A stretch of DNA of 64,000 bases from Inhella gelatinilytica (GTDB lineage: Bacteria; Pseudomonadota; Gammaproteobacteria; Burkholderiales; Burkholderiaceae_C): positions 1,020,460-1,084,459 of the forward strand of contig NZ_JAEDAL010000001.1 of NCBI RefSeq assembly GCF_016093295.1, written 5' to 3'. The notes beneath the pieces were generated by a model, which was not told the origin of the DNA, ran no database searches, and saw nothing but the letters and a program-made list of their open reading frames with translations. Both the position numbers and the translations under genes were made by a program. Of the stretch, positions 31,464 to 40,224 are shown in pieces; position 1 is the stretch's first letter; each line of letters begins with the position of its first letter.

Positions 31464-33323
31464 ATGAACTCAACCCCCGCGAATGGGCCGGCACTGAATG
31501 TGCCGACCTATGTGCAACACGCGCGTTTGATTGAATGGGTGCGCCAAGTGGCCGCCCTGACCGAGCCGGATCAAATCGTTTGGTGCGATGGCTCGCAAGA
31601 GGAATACGACCGCCTGTGCGAGCAACTGGTGGCCAAGGGCACCTTTAAGAAGCTCAACCCCGCCAAGCGACCGGGCAGCTACTTGGCTTGGAGCGATCCC
31701 AGCGACGTGGCGCGCGTGGAAGACCGCACCTTCATCTGCAGCCAGAACCAAGACGATGCCGGCCCCACCAACAACTGGATGGAACCGGACGCCATGCGCG
31801 CCCTGCTGCAGACGGGGGACAACGCGCTGTTCAAGGGCAGCATGCGCGGACGCACGATGTATGTGGTGCCGTTCAGCATGGGCCCTTTGGGCAGCCCCAT
31901 TGCCCACATCGGTGTGGAGTTGAGCGACAGCCCCTATGTGGCCGTCAACATGAAGCTGATGACCCGCATGGGCCGGGGCGCTCTGGAGGTCTTGGGCACC
32001 GACGGCGACTTCGTGCCTTGCGTGCACACCGTGGGGGCGCCGCTGCAGCCGGGTCAGGCGGATACGGCGTGGCCCTGCAATCCCGCCACCAAGTACATCG
32101 TCCACTACCCCGAAACGCGGGAAATCTGGAGCTATGGCTCGGGTTACGGCGGCAATGCGCTGCTGGGCAAGAAGTGCTTTGCCCTGCGCATCGCCTCCAC
32201 CATGGGGCGCGACCAAGGCTGGCTGGCCGAGCACATGCTGATCCTGGGGGTGACCGACCCGCAAGGCCGCAAGCGCCATGTGGCGGCGGCTTTCCCCAGT
32301 GCGTGTGGCAAGACCAACTTCGCCATGCTGATCCCCCCCGCGGGCTTTGAGGGCTGGAAGGTCACGACCATCGGCGACGACATTGCTTGGATCAAGCCCG
32401 GCCCGGATGGCCGGCTGCGCGCCATCAACCCCGAGGCCGGCTACTTCGGTGTGGCCCCGGGAACCAACACCCTGACGAACCCGAATTGCATGGCCTCGTT
32501 GGACCGCGATGTCATCTTCACCAACGTTGCGCTGACCGATGACGGCGACGTGTGGTGGGAGGGCCTCGGTGAGGCGCCGGCGCATCTGGTGGATTGGCAG
32601 GGCAAGGACTGGACGCCGCACGACGGCAAGGTCGAGGGCCGCAAAGCGGCGCATCCGAATGCGCGCTTCACGGTGGCTGCTGGCAACAATCCGGCCCTGG
32701 ATGCCGAGTGGGACAACCCCGACGGGGTGGTGATCGACGCCTTCATCTTCGGCGGCCGCCGCAGCACGACCGTGCCGCTGGTGACGCAGGCGCGCAACTG
32801 GGTGGAGGGCGTTTACATGGCGGCCACCATGGGCAGCGAGACCACCGCCGCGGCCTTTGGCCAGCAAGGTGTGGTGCGCCGCGACCCCTTCGCCATGCTG
32901 CCCTTCATGGGCTACAACATGAGCGACTATTTCGCCCATTGGCTGAAGCTGGGCGCGCAGTTGGGCGATAAAGCGCCCGCCATCTTCTGCGTGAACTGGT
33001 TCCGCAAAGGCGCCGACGGCAAGTTCGTGTGGCCGGGCTACGGCGACAACATGCGCGTGCTGGCGTGGATGCTGGACCGTCTGGACGGCAAGGGCGAAGG
33101 CATGGACAACCCCTTCGGTCTGAGCCCCAAGTACGACGAGCTCAACTGGGATGGGCTGGCCTTCACGCGCGCCCACTACGAAACGGTGACCGAGATCCAC
33201 AAGGCCGACTGGGAGGCCGAATTGAAACTGCATGCCGAGCTGTTTGATCAGCTGGCGTTGCGTCTGCCGGCCGAGCTGCCGGCAACCAAGCGCCAGATTG
33301 AGGCGCGCTTGGCGGCGCTGTGA
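31464..33323 (+). CDS. pckG: Phosphoenolpyruvate carboxykinase (GTP)
   Basis: 619 residues, normal length for the GTP-dependent family. The P-loop FPSACGKTN is present, as are [11 protein letters not shown] near the N-terminus, [27 protein letters not shown] and [10 protein letters not shown]. It converts oxaloacetate and GTP to phosphoenolpyruvate and CO2 at the start of gluconeogenesis. It is a single-gene unit: a hairpin lies in the leader and a terminator follows the stop. The start has a CAAGGAC ribosome-binding sequence. Confidence 0.98.
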   Translation: MNSTPANGPALNVPTYVQHARLIEWVRQVAALTEPDQIVWCDGSQEEYDRLCEQLVAKGTFKKLNPAKRPGSYLAWSDPSDVARVEDRTFICSQNQDDAGPTNNWMEPDAMRALLQTGDNALFKGSMRGRTMYVVPFSMGPLGSPIAHIGVELSDSPYVAVNMKLMTRMGRGALEVLGTDGDFVPCVHTVGAPLQPGQADTAWPCNPATKYIVHYPETREIWSYGSGYGGNALLGKKCFALRIASTMGRDQGWLAEHMLILGVTDPQGRKRHVAAAFPSACGKTNFAMLIPPAGFEGWKVTTIGDDIAWIKPGPDGRLRAINPEAGYFGVAPGTNTLTNPNCMASLDRDVIFTNVALTDDGDVWWEGLGEAPAHLVDWQGKDWTPHDGKVEGRKAAHPNARFTVAAGNNPALDAEWDNPDGVVIDAFIFGGRRSTTVPLVTQARNWVEGVYMAATMGSETTAAAFGQQGVVRRDPFAMLPFMGYNMSDYFAHWLKLGAQLGDKAPAIFCVNWFRKGADGKFVWPGYGDNMRVLAWMLDRLDGKGEGMDNPFGLSPKYDELNWDGLAFTRAHYETVTEIHKADWEAELKLHAELFDQLALRLPAELPATKRQIEARLAAL

Positions 33324-33346
33324 ACACAACATTGATTGATTGACGC

Positions 33347-33376
33347 AACGCCCGCCCCGCGCGGGCGTTCTTACTT
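33347..33376 (+). terminator. Rho-independent terminator after pckG
   Basis: AACGCCCGC (33347-33355) pairs perfectly with GCGGGCGTT (33361-33369) over a five-base loop, followed by CTTACTT. It lies 23 bases after the pckG stop and before the YecA-like gene. Confidence 0.7.
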
Positions 33377-33395
33377 CCGGACCGACAATCCCCCC

Positions 33396-34121
33396 ATGGC
33401 CAAAGACCTCACCCCCCAAGAACTCGACGAACTCGATCGCCTGCTCAGCGAAGCGCCCGGTGGCCTGGAGGCCATGGATGTCGCCATGCTGGATGGCTAC
33501 CTGTGTGGCGTGCTCGTGCAACCCGAGCTGATCGACAGCGCCGACTGGCTGCCCCTGGTGTTCGACGCTGAAGGACGCCCCCTGCCTGCCGACGCCGATC
33601 CGGCCTGGGTGGCGCGGACCACCGCCTTGATTGAGCGCCGCCATGCGGCGCTGCGCCGATCGCTGGCGGAAGAGCAGTGGTTCGACCCCATCGTGCTGCA
33701 ACTGGAGGGCGATGAAGAGCCCGACCCTGACCCAGCCTTTGCGGCCCTGCCCGACTACTCCAAGCCCCTGGTGCCGTTTGCCAGTGGCTTTGTGACGGCG
33801 TTGAACGCCTTCCCCAACGGACTGCTGTCACTGACCGATGACACCGTGGAGCAGGCCATGGACCGGGTGGCCCGTCACCTGCCCTGCAGCGATGACGACG
33901 AACGCGCTGCCATGGCGGAACTGGATGCCGAGCTGCCGCTCAAGAACCTGGACGAGGCCGTGGAAGACTTGGTCATGGCCATCGTCGATTTGGACGCCCT
34001 CACCGAAGGCCAGCGTTACCACGTGCAGCCGGTGCGGCACGAAGCCCCCAAATTGGGTCGCAACGATCCTTGCGCCTGCGGCAGTGGCAAGAAGTTCAAG
34101 GCCTGCTGCGGCAAAAATTGA
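33396..34121 (+). CDS. UPF0149/YecA family protein with SEC-C zinc motif
   Basis: 241 residues beginning [13 protein letters not shown]. The UPF0149 segment [18 protein letters not shown] lies near the N-terminus. The C-terminus is a SEC-C zinc-binding motif ([19 protein letters not shown]) with Cys-x-Cys and Cys-Cys pairs, as at the end of SecA. E. coli YecA binds metal and associates with ribosomes and nascent chains, so a role in protein targeting is plausible. The stop overlaps the start of the next gene by four bases. A shorter paralogue lacking the zinc tail lies at 39429-40115. Confidence 0.88.
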   Translation: MAKDLTPQELDELDRLLSEAPGGLEAMDVAMLDGYLCGVLVQPELIDSADWLPLVFDAEGRPLPADADPAWVARTTALIERRHAALRRSLAEEQWFDPIVLQLEGDEEPDPDPAFAALPDYSKPLVPFASGFVTALNAFPNGLLSLTDDTVEQAMDRVARHLPCSDDDERAAMAELDAELPLKNLDEAVEDLVMAIVDLDALTEGQRYHVQPVRHEAPKLGRNDPCACGSGKKFKACCGKN

Positions 34122-34948
34122 TTCTTCAACTTCTGAGTGACCTGCACCTGGAGCGCGAGGCGGGCTTTCAACCGAAGGCCGTAGCCGATGCCGAGGTCCT
34201 GGTTTTGGCCGGGGACATCGGCTCTTATCAGGCGGGTTCGGCCCTCTTGCCGTTTGATGCGCAGGCGGATTGGGGGCTGCGTCGGTTTTCCCCTCAGTTG
34301 GGGGCGCCGTGGCGCCATGTGCTTTTTGTACCGGGCAATCACGAATACGACGGGCTGCCTTGGCCAGAGGCCAAGGCCGGTTTGGCCGCGGCCTGTGAAC
34401 GGCTGGGTATTCGCTGTTTGGATCGGATGGTCACGGTCATCGGTGGCGTGCGGTTTGTGGGCTGCACGCTGTGGACCGATTTCGACCTGCTGGTGGACCC
34501 CGCCGCTCCCTTGACGGAGCAGCTGCGGGTGCAAGAAAAGGCCTTTCGTGCCGCCAACTTTTATCTGCGCCAGTACAGCGCGCTGGAGCAGGGGGCGCCC
34601 ATGTTGGCCCCGCGCTGGCGCGACGAGGCGCTGATCGATCAGGCCTGGCTGCGCGAGACCCTGGCGCAACCTTTTGACGGCGTGACGGTGGTCATCACCC
34701 ACCATGCGCCCAGCGCGCGCAGCGCGGACCCTCGCTACGGTTTGAACCCCGGAACGGCGGGGTTCTGCAATGCCCTGGACGACTTGGTCCAACAAGCCGA
34801 CTTCTGGTTGCATGGGCACTTGCACTGCCGGCACGATTACCGGCTGGGCCGCTGCCGGGTCCTGGCCAACGGCCGGGGCTACACGCGCAAAGGGGAGGCC
34901 CAGGGATTTATCGATCCTTTGCGCATCGATCTCCACGCTCCGCAGTGA
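34118..34948 (+). CDS. Calcineurin-like metallophosphoesterase
   Basis: 276 residues. The metal-binding motifs occur in order: LSDLHLE, AGDIGS, GNHEYDG, THHAPS and HGHLHC. It should hydrolyse a phosphoester in the cytoplasm, substrate unknown. The start is inferred as the TTG whose last bases form the stop of the upstream YecA gene (TTGA overlap). An in-frame upstream ATG (34070) lies inside YecA and would add residues before the first strand. The close linkage suggests cotranscription with YecA. Confidence 0.88.
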   Translation: MILQLLSDLHLEREAGFQPKAVADAEVLVLAGDIGSYQAGSALLPFDAQADWGLRRFSPQLGAPWRHVLFVPGNHEYDGLPWPEAKAGLAAACERLGIRCLDRMVTVIGGVRFVGCTLWTDFDLLVDPAAPLTEQLRVQEKAFRAANFYLRQYSALEQGAPMLAPRWRDEALIDQAWLRETLAQPFDGVTVVITHHAPSARSADPRYGLNPGTAGFCNALDDLVQQADFWLHGHLHCRHDYRLGRCRVLANGRGYTRKGEAQGFIDPLRIDLHAPQ

Positions 34949-34980
34949 GAAACTGAACCGATTGCATCAAGGAGATCCGC

Positions 34981-35403
34981 ATGAAGATCCTCGTCGCCGT
35001 GGATGGCAGCCCCTACACCAAACGCGCCTTGGCCTATTTGACGGCGCATGACGAGTGGTTGGGCCCTCAGCACCAGTACACCTGCTTGACGGTGGTGCCC
35101 GGTGTGCCGCCCCGGGCCGCCGCCGCAATCGACCGCGAAACCTTGCGAGGCTACTACGACGACGAAGCGGAGAAAGTGTTCAAACCCCTTCGAACCTTCT
35201 TTGCCAAACAGGGGGTCAAGGCTGAATTTGTCTACAAGGTGGGCCATGCAGCCGACACGATTGCCAGCATTGCCAGCAAGGGTGGGCATGACCTCATCAT
35301 GATGGGCAGCCACGGACACGGTGCGCTGGGCAGTTTGGTGCTGGGCTCGGTCAGCACCCGCGTGCTGGCGCAGTCCGAGGTTCCGGTGCTGTTGATCCGC
35401 TAA
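34981..35403 (+). CDS. Universal stress protein (UspA family)
   Basis: 140 residues, a single Usp domain. It begins MKILVAVDGSPYTKRAL and has the ATP-binding signature GSHGHGALGSLVLGSVS followed by VPVLLIR, so it is probably an ATP-binding type. The ribosome-binding sequence AAGGAGAT is strong. It follows the metallophosphoesterase by 32 bases and may share its transcript. Confidence 0.93.
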   Translation: MKILVAVDGSPYTKRALAYLTAHDEWLGPQHQYTCLTVVPGVPPRAAAAIDRETLRGYYDDEAEKVFKPLRTFFAKQGVKAEFVYKVGHAADTIASIASKGGHDLIMMGSHGHGALGSLVLGSVSTRVLAQSEVPVLLIR

Positions 35404-35426
35404 TCGACGCCTGGCGCGAACCCGTG

Positions 35427-35663
35427 TCAGCGCCCGCCCGAACCGCGCAGCAGGGGAGCCTGTGTGTCGGCGTGGCGCTGTTCACTTTCCAGCGGAAACG
35501 ACGCGGTCGATGGGCGGAAATAGTCGCCCCCGTCTTCCAGGCTGGCGTCCAGTCCAAAGGCAGTGCCCAAATCGGCGGGGTCCATGTCATGCGGGCGGGT
35601 GCGGTCACTCCGACCCAACCATCGAGCCAGCGGGTTCGCCGGCCATACGGGCATCCAACGCAT
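35427..35663 (-). CDS. Small hypothetical protein (78 aa)
   Basis: A minus-strand gene of 78 codons, starting MRWMPVWPANPLARW, with a strong ribosome-binding sequence GGAGG six bases upstream. The centre reads DMDPADLGTAFGLDASLED, a rather conserved-looking acidic segment. There is no signal peptide or membrane helix. I do not recognise the family. It sits alone between the universal stress gene and dadA. Confidence 0.5.
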   Translation of the reverse strand: MRWMPVWPANPLARWLGRSDRTRPHDMDPADLGTAFGLDASLEDGGDYFRPSTASFPLESEQRHADTQAPLLRGSGGR

Positions 35664-35854
35664 CAGGCACCTCCACTCAAACAACGGGTCAGGGGCTCAG
35701 CGCAGCAGGTGCACGACCGGTTGACAAACGCGGGGTGGCACCACGCCATTGAGTGTGCGCGTGCTGCCGGGCTTTTGGTACCCCCCTATTGGCTGGAATG
35801 CCCCAGGGCGTTGGAAATAAAGCACAGTTGTGGCTTCGATGGGGAGATTGCGGC

Positions 35855-37126
35855 ATGAAAGTCATCGTGTTGGGTGCGGGTATCTTGGGGGTTTGCTCGG
35901 CCTGGTACCTGCGGGAGGCGGGCCACGACGTGGTGTTGGTGGATCGCCAACCCGGGGCCGGCCTTGAGACCAGCTATGCCAATGGCGCGCAAATATCGGT
36001 CAGCTTCTGCGAGCCTTGGGCCAATGCCTGGGTGCCGATCAAGGTGGCCAAGTGGTTGTTGCGAGACGATTCGCCGCTGCTGTTCCGCCCGCGCTTGGAG
36101 TGGGCGCAAATGCGCTACGGCTTGGCGTTCTTGACCCAGTGCAACACGGCCAGCTTCGAGCGCAATGTCGAAGAGTTGGTGCAGTTGGGCCGTTACAGCC
36201 ACGCCCGTCTCAAGGAGCTGGTGGCGGCCACCGGCATTGAGTACAACCGGCTGGAAAAAGGCATCCTGCATTTCTTCAGCAGTCAACAAGACCTGGATGC
36301 CGGAGCGGCAGGGGCCGAGGTCATGCGCCGGCACGGCGTGGACCGCCGGGTGCTGAGCCGCGAGGACGTGCTGCGCGTGGAGCCGGCGCTCACGACCTTT
36401 GGCCACCGCATCTTTGGGGGCACCTACACGCCGAGCGATGAATCCGGTGACGCCCTGGTGTTCACGCAAAAGCTTGCACAGTTGGCCGCTGAACGGGGGG
36501 TGGAGATGCGATTCAGCACCACCATCCTGTCCCTGGACAAGCAGGGTCAGCAGATTGGCGGGGTGCGGGTTCGGGGTGCTGAGGGCCAGGTCGAAACATT
36601 GAAAGCCGACGCGTACGTGGTGGCTTTGGCCAGCTACGCGCCGGCCTTGGTCAACCCCGTGGCCGACTGTTTGAACATCTATCCCACCAAGGGGTATTCG
36701 GCCACGCTGCGGCTCAAGCGCCCGGAGGCCGCCAGCACGGTCAGCCTCTTGGATGACACCCGGAAAATCGCCATCAGCCGCTTGGGTGATTACATCCGCA
36801 TTGCGGGCACGGCTGAAATGGCCGGTTTGGATTTGAACTTGGACAGCCCCACCGCCCGTACCCGGTGCGCGGCTTTGGTGAACCGCTATGAGGAATTGTT
36901 CCCCGGTGTGGCGGAACTGAGCGAGCCGAACTTTTGGACCGGTTTGCGCCCCAGCACCCCCACCAACATCCCCTATTTGGGGCGCAGTCGCAAGCTGAGC
37001 AACCTGTGGCTGAATTGCGGACATGGCACGCTCGGGTGGACCCATGGCGCGGGCAGTGGCCATGCGCTGGCCGAGTTGATCAGCGGCCGCCAGCCTGAAA
37101 CCTCGTTCACGTTCTACGCCACCTGA
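35855..37126 (+). CDS. dadA: D-amino-acid dehydrogenase small subunit
   Basis: 423 residues. The FAD-binding N-terminus reads MKVIVLGAGILGVCSAWYL with the GxGxxG loop. GLETSYANGAQIS and the C-terminal LRPSTPTNIPYLG and NCGHGTLGWTHGAGS segments are typical of DadA. It oxidatively deaminates D-amino acids (chiefly D-alanine) at the inner face of the membrane, passing electrons to the respiratory chain. No alanine racemase gene lies beside it. The roughly 190 bases upstream contain a lone TTGACA but no matching -10. Confidence 0.95.
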   Translation: MKVIVLGAGILGVCSAWYLREAGHDVVLVDRQPGAGLETSYANGAQISVSFCEPWANAWVPIKVAKWLLRDDSPLLFRPRLEWAQMRYGLAFLTQCNTASFERNVEELVQLGRYSHARLKELVAATGIEYNRLEKGILHFFSSQQDLDAGAAGAEVMRRHGVDRRVLSREDVLRVEPALTTFGHRIFGGTYTPSDESGDALVFTQKLAQLAAERGVEMRFSTTILSLDKQGQQIGGVRVRGAEGQVETLKADAYVVALASYAPALVNPVADCLNIYPTKGYSATLRLKRPEAASTVSLLDDTRKIAISRLGDYIRIAGTAEMAGLDLNLDSPTARTRCAALVNRYEELFPGVAELSEPNFWTGLRPSTPTNIPYLGRSRKLSNLWLNCGHGTLGWTHGAGSGHALAELISGRQPETSFTFYAT

Positions 37127-37185
37127 GCCAAAGGCCGCTCCAGGGCAGGCACAATCCCGCCCCTTTTTCCTCGGAGAAACTGGCC

Positions 37186-38496
37186 GTGGCCACGCCCTCT
37201 TTCTGCGCCATCGACTTTGGCACCTCGAATTCGGCCGTGGCCTTGCCATCGGCTGGCGGCATGCGACTCGTGCCCTTGGAGGGTGAGTCCCTCACCATGC
37301 CCACCGCGGTCTATTACTTCGCGGAAGGACCGCATGATGTCGACGGGCCGCCGCGGGCGTTTGGCCGCGCGGCGCTCGCCGCGTATGTGGAGGGCCATGA
37401 CGGGCGTTTGATGCGCTCGATGAAATCCATCCTGGGGTCGGATTTGCTCGAGCGCCACACCGACGTGGGGGGCGGGCGTTCGGCCAAATACGCCGACGTG
37501 GTGGTGGGCTATTTGAAGCGGCTCAAACGCACTGCGGAAGCGTGTCAAGGCGGGCAGACCTTGACCCACGCGGTGCTCGGGCGGCCGGTCTACTTTGTCG
37601 ACGGCGACCCGGCGCGGGATGCCCAAGCGCAGGCCGCCCTGGAGGCCGCGGCCCGTGCCGTGGGGTTCTCGGAACTGGCCTTTCAGTTCGAACCCATTGC
37701 CGCCGCCTTCGATTACGAGCAGCAGGTCACCCGGGAGCAAACCGTGCTGGTGGCCGATATTGGCGGGGGGACGTCGGACTTTTCCGTGGTGCGTGTGGGG
37801 CCGGAGCGACGAGCGCTTCTGGATCGCCGGGCGGACATCCTGGCCCATCACGGCATTCACATCGCCGGGACCGACTTTGACCGACGGATCGCCCTGGCGG
37901 GCCCGATGCGGGCCCTGGGTCATGGCAGTTTCGGCCCCGCCCGCGCCGAGGGGCCGCCCCGTGAGGTGCCCACGGGCATCACCTTTGACTTGGCGACTTG
38001 GCACCTCATCAACACTTGCTACACCCCCGCCGTGGTGGCCGAGATGCGCCTGCGCAAGACCGACTACGCCGACCCGGCCGAGCACCGCCGCTTGATGACT
38101 GTTTTGGAGGACCGATTGGGGCACCACCTGGCCAGCGAATCGGAGGACGGTAAGATCGACCTCAGCGGCTCAGACGGTCGCCTCGATCCGTTGGACACCC
38201 ACGACTTCGATTTGGACCTGGTCGAACCGGGTCTGGCGTGGCCCATGAGGCGTCAGGATGCCCAAACTGCCCTGGCCGATGATGTGGCGGCCATTGCCGC
38301 TGCCGCGCAGGAAACGGTGCGGGTGGCCGGCTTGCGCACGGTTGATGCGCTGTACTTCACCGGCGGCTCGACCGGGCTGCGTCCCCTGGTCGAGGCCATT
38401 GCCCAGCCCTTTGGGACGGCGCAGCGGGTGCAAGGCGACCCGTTGGCCTCCGTGGCCCAGGGCCTGGGTCTGCACGCGCGGCGGGTGTTTGGGTGA
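37186..38496 (+). CDS. yegD: Hsp70-family chaperone, YegD type
   Basis: 436 residues from a GTG start preceded by CGGAGA. The actin-fold ATPase motifs are DFGTSNSAVALP (phosphate 1), VADIGGGTSDFSVV (phosphate 2) and YFTGGSTGLRPL (adenosine). The family is much shorter than DnaK because it lacks the full substrate-binding domain, and this length is typical of YegD. Client and function are not established. It follows dadA by about 60 bases and converges on a solute-binding protein gene, with 5 bases between the stops. Confidence 0.93.
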   Translation: MATPSFCAIDFGTSNSAVALPSAGGMRLVPLEGESLTMPTAVYYFAEGPHDVDGPPRAFGRAALAAYVEGHDGRLMRSMKSILGSDLLERHTDVGGGRSAKYADVVVGYLKRLKRTAEACQGGQTLTHAVLGRPVYFVDGDPARDAQAQAALEAAARAVGFSELAFQFEPIAAAFDYEQQVTREQTVLVADIGGGTSDFSVVRVGPERRALLDRRADILAHHGIHIAGTDFDRRIALAGPMRALGHGSFGPARAEGPPREVPTGITFDLATWHLINTCYTPAVVAEMRLRKTDYADPAEHRRLMTVLEDRLGHHLASESEDGKIDLSGSDGRLDPLDTHDFDLDLVEPGLAWPMRRQDAQTALADDVAAIAAAAQETVRVAGLRTVDALYFTGGSTGLRPLVEAIAQPFGTAQRVQGDPLASVAQGLGLHARRVFG

Positions 38497-38501
38497 CGTC
38501 C

Positions 38502-39422
38502 TTACTCCTCGAAGAACTTGCTGCCCATTTGTTGCCGCAAGGCGGCCAGCCGCTTGCGTTCGGGCTCGTCCAGCCAGGTTTCGTATAGCGTTTGAAGGCG
38601 TTCCCGAACGCCCGAGCGGCGCAGCAGGGCGTTGATGGCATCGATGTGCGCTTGGCCCGCTGGCGAGCGACCACAGACCGCGTGCGCCAGCAGGGTGTCG
38701 CTTTGCTCTGCAATGGCCAGCCAAGTCAGCGCGGCTTGACCCGTCTCCGACCTCGCCTTCTGGCGATTGAAGTAAGTCACCTCAAAGGAGTAGGCCAGCG
38801 TTGCGCTAAGGTCATGCTGCCGCTGCACCATCGCCATGGTGGCGCGGTTGGCATCGGTGATCACAATGCTGCGACGCTGCTGGGGGCGCTGCTCCAACAG
38901 GCCATCGATGCCAGCGCCATTGGCTCGGTTGCCCACCACGCCCACCACGTGGCCTCGGTCGAGGTAGCGTGCGAGAGAGATTTCCCCTCGGGCATTGATC
39001 AAGTCGCGCAGGTTTCTGAGTTCGGCCGCTCGCACCACCAAGCCGACAGGCAGGTGTCGAATCATGGGGACGGAATACAGCCAGGTTTCCGCGCGCTTGG
39101 GCGTCTTTCTAAGCAGCACGGCGCAAGTGGCCGGCTGGTCCCGGAGTTCTGCCTCGAGTCGGGCCGATGACACAAACGTTAATTCGTGGTCGTGTTCGGC
39201 CAGGGCGGGCCAGAGCACTTCGTCCAGCATGCGTTGACCGTAACCTTGGCCGGCGTCAGGGCCTTGCCGGATGGCGATGGGCGCGTAGTCTGAGGCGAGC
39301 CACCGCCAGGGCGGCTTTTTCGCCGGTGTAGCCCCCGGGGCCAGACAGGCTGCCGCGCCGCCCAACGCGACCGCCCGTCGAGGCAAGCCCGACGCCTTGG
39401 CGGATTCGTGGGGAGGGTGCAT
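38502..39422 (-). CDS. Solute-binding-like periplasmic protein
   Basis: 306 residues. An N-terminal export signal with a twin-arginine pair (GLPRRAVALGG) is followed by a two-lobed SBP_bac_3-like fold: DYAPIAIRQGPDAGQGYGQ early, a single LRKTPKRAETW segment, and a C-terminal helix RERLQTLYETWL. It resembles the orphan 'TIGR02285-like' binding proteins. There is no transport partner nearby. It is followed upstream on the same strand by a UPF0149 gene, 6 bases away. Confidence 0.68.
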   Translation of the reverse strand: MHPPHESAKASGLPRRAVALGGAAACLAPGATPAKKPPWRWLASDYAPIAIRQGPDAGQGYGQRMLDEVLWPALAEHDHELTFVSSARLEAELRDQPATCAVLLRKTPKRAETWLYSVPMIRHLPVGLVVRAAELRNLRDLINARGEISLARYLDRGHVVGVVGNRANGAGIDGLLEQRPQQRRSIVITDANRATMAMVQRQHDLSATLAYSFEVTYFNRQKARSETGQAALTWLAIAEQSDTLLAHAVCGRSPAGQAHIDAINALLRRSGVRERLQTLYETWLDEPERKRLAALRQQMGSKFFEE

Positions 39423-39428
39423 CGGAAC

Positions 39429-40115
39429 TCAGCGCCGCCCGGAGCGCCCACTGGCGGGGGATCGGTGGCCTCGGGGCGCAGGGTGTCGTCCACCGGGCGT
39501 GGGGGCCTTTCGCGGGCGGCTGACATCGGCCAGCAGCAGGCTGTGGGCCACCAGGTGCTCGATGGCCTCTTCAAGATTGGCGGCCGGTTCGATGCCTTCA
39601 ATCGCTTCCAGCAAGGCGTCCGCGTCCTCCAGGTCCTCGGGGTCCAGAAACTGGTAAATCCCGGCCAGGCCTTCCAGCAGCGCGGCTTCATCGCAGGCCA
39701 TCAGGCCCTTTGGGAAACTGTCGGCGCCCAGGGCAAAGCCGGCCACCCAGGGGTAGACCGCCGCGAGGACGGTTTCCCAGTCGTCGGGGTCGGCCAACTC
39801 GCCGTCCTCCTCTTCGGGTTCGAAGACCCAGGGGTCCCACCACTGGCGCCCGCGGATGGCGGCGTCCAATTGCTGCAAGCGGCGCATGGCCAGGGCGCGA
39901 ATCGGCTCGGGGTTGAAGCCCTCTGCCGGCGCGCGGCCTTCCTCGCTGTCCAACACCCAGCGCAACCATTCACCCGGAGGCGGGGCCTTGGGCTGCAGGG
40001 CGATGGCGGTGAGGTAGCCGTCCAGCATGCTCACGTCCAAGGGTTCGAGCGGTTGGGGCACGCCATCCAGCAAGGCTTGCAGGGCGTCCAGATCCAGGTC
40101 GGGGGTGGGCTTCAT
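39429..40115 (-). CDS. UPF0149/YecA family protein without zinc tail
   Basis: 228 residues starting MKPTPDLDLDALQ. LDVSMLDGYLTAIALQPK and QWWDPWVF mark the UPF0149 domain. The C-terminus is a basic Pro/Arg/Gly tail and lacks the Cys-rich SEC-C motif of the paralogue at 33396. The in-frame region upstream is not conserved and faces the divergent protease gene, so I use the internal ATG. Function unknown. Confidence 0.82.
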   Translation of the reverse strand: MKPTPDLDLDALQALLDGVPQPLEPLDVSMLDGYLTAIALQPKAPPPGEWLRWVLDSEEGRAPAEGFNPEPIRALAMRRLQQLDAAIRGRQWWDPWVFEPEEEDGELADPDDWETVLAAVYPWVAGFALGADSFPKGLMACDEAALLEGLAGIYQFLDPEDLEDADALLEAIEGIEPAANLEEAIEHLVAHSLLLADVSRPRKAPTPGGRHPAPRGHRSPASGRSGRR

Positions 40116-40224
40116 GCGGTGATTGTCCGTCTCACGAAGGCCGGTTCTGCGGAAGGGGGGTGACCAACGGGCAGCCGCGAGGGGCGCCGCACAATCCCCG
40201 CCCATTGCATTTGGAGATCGCGTG

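Noticed and set aside
35721..35749. TTGACA upstream of dadA as a promoter
   Set aside because: At 16-18 bases spacing there is no acceptable -10 box.
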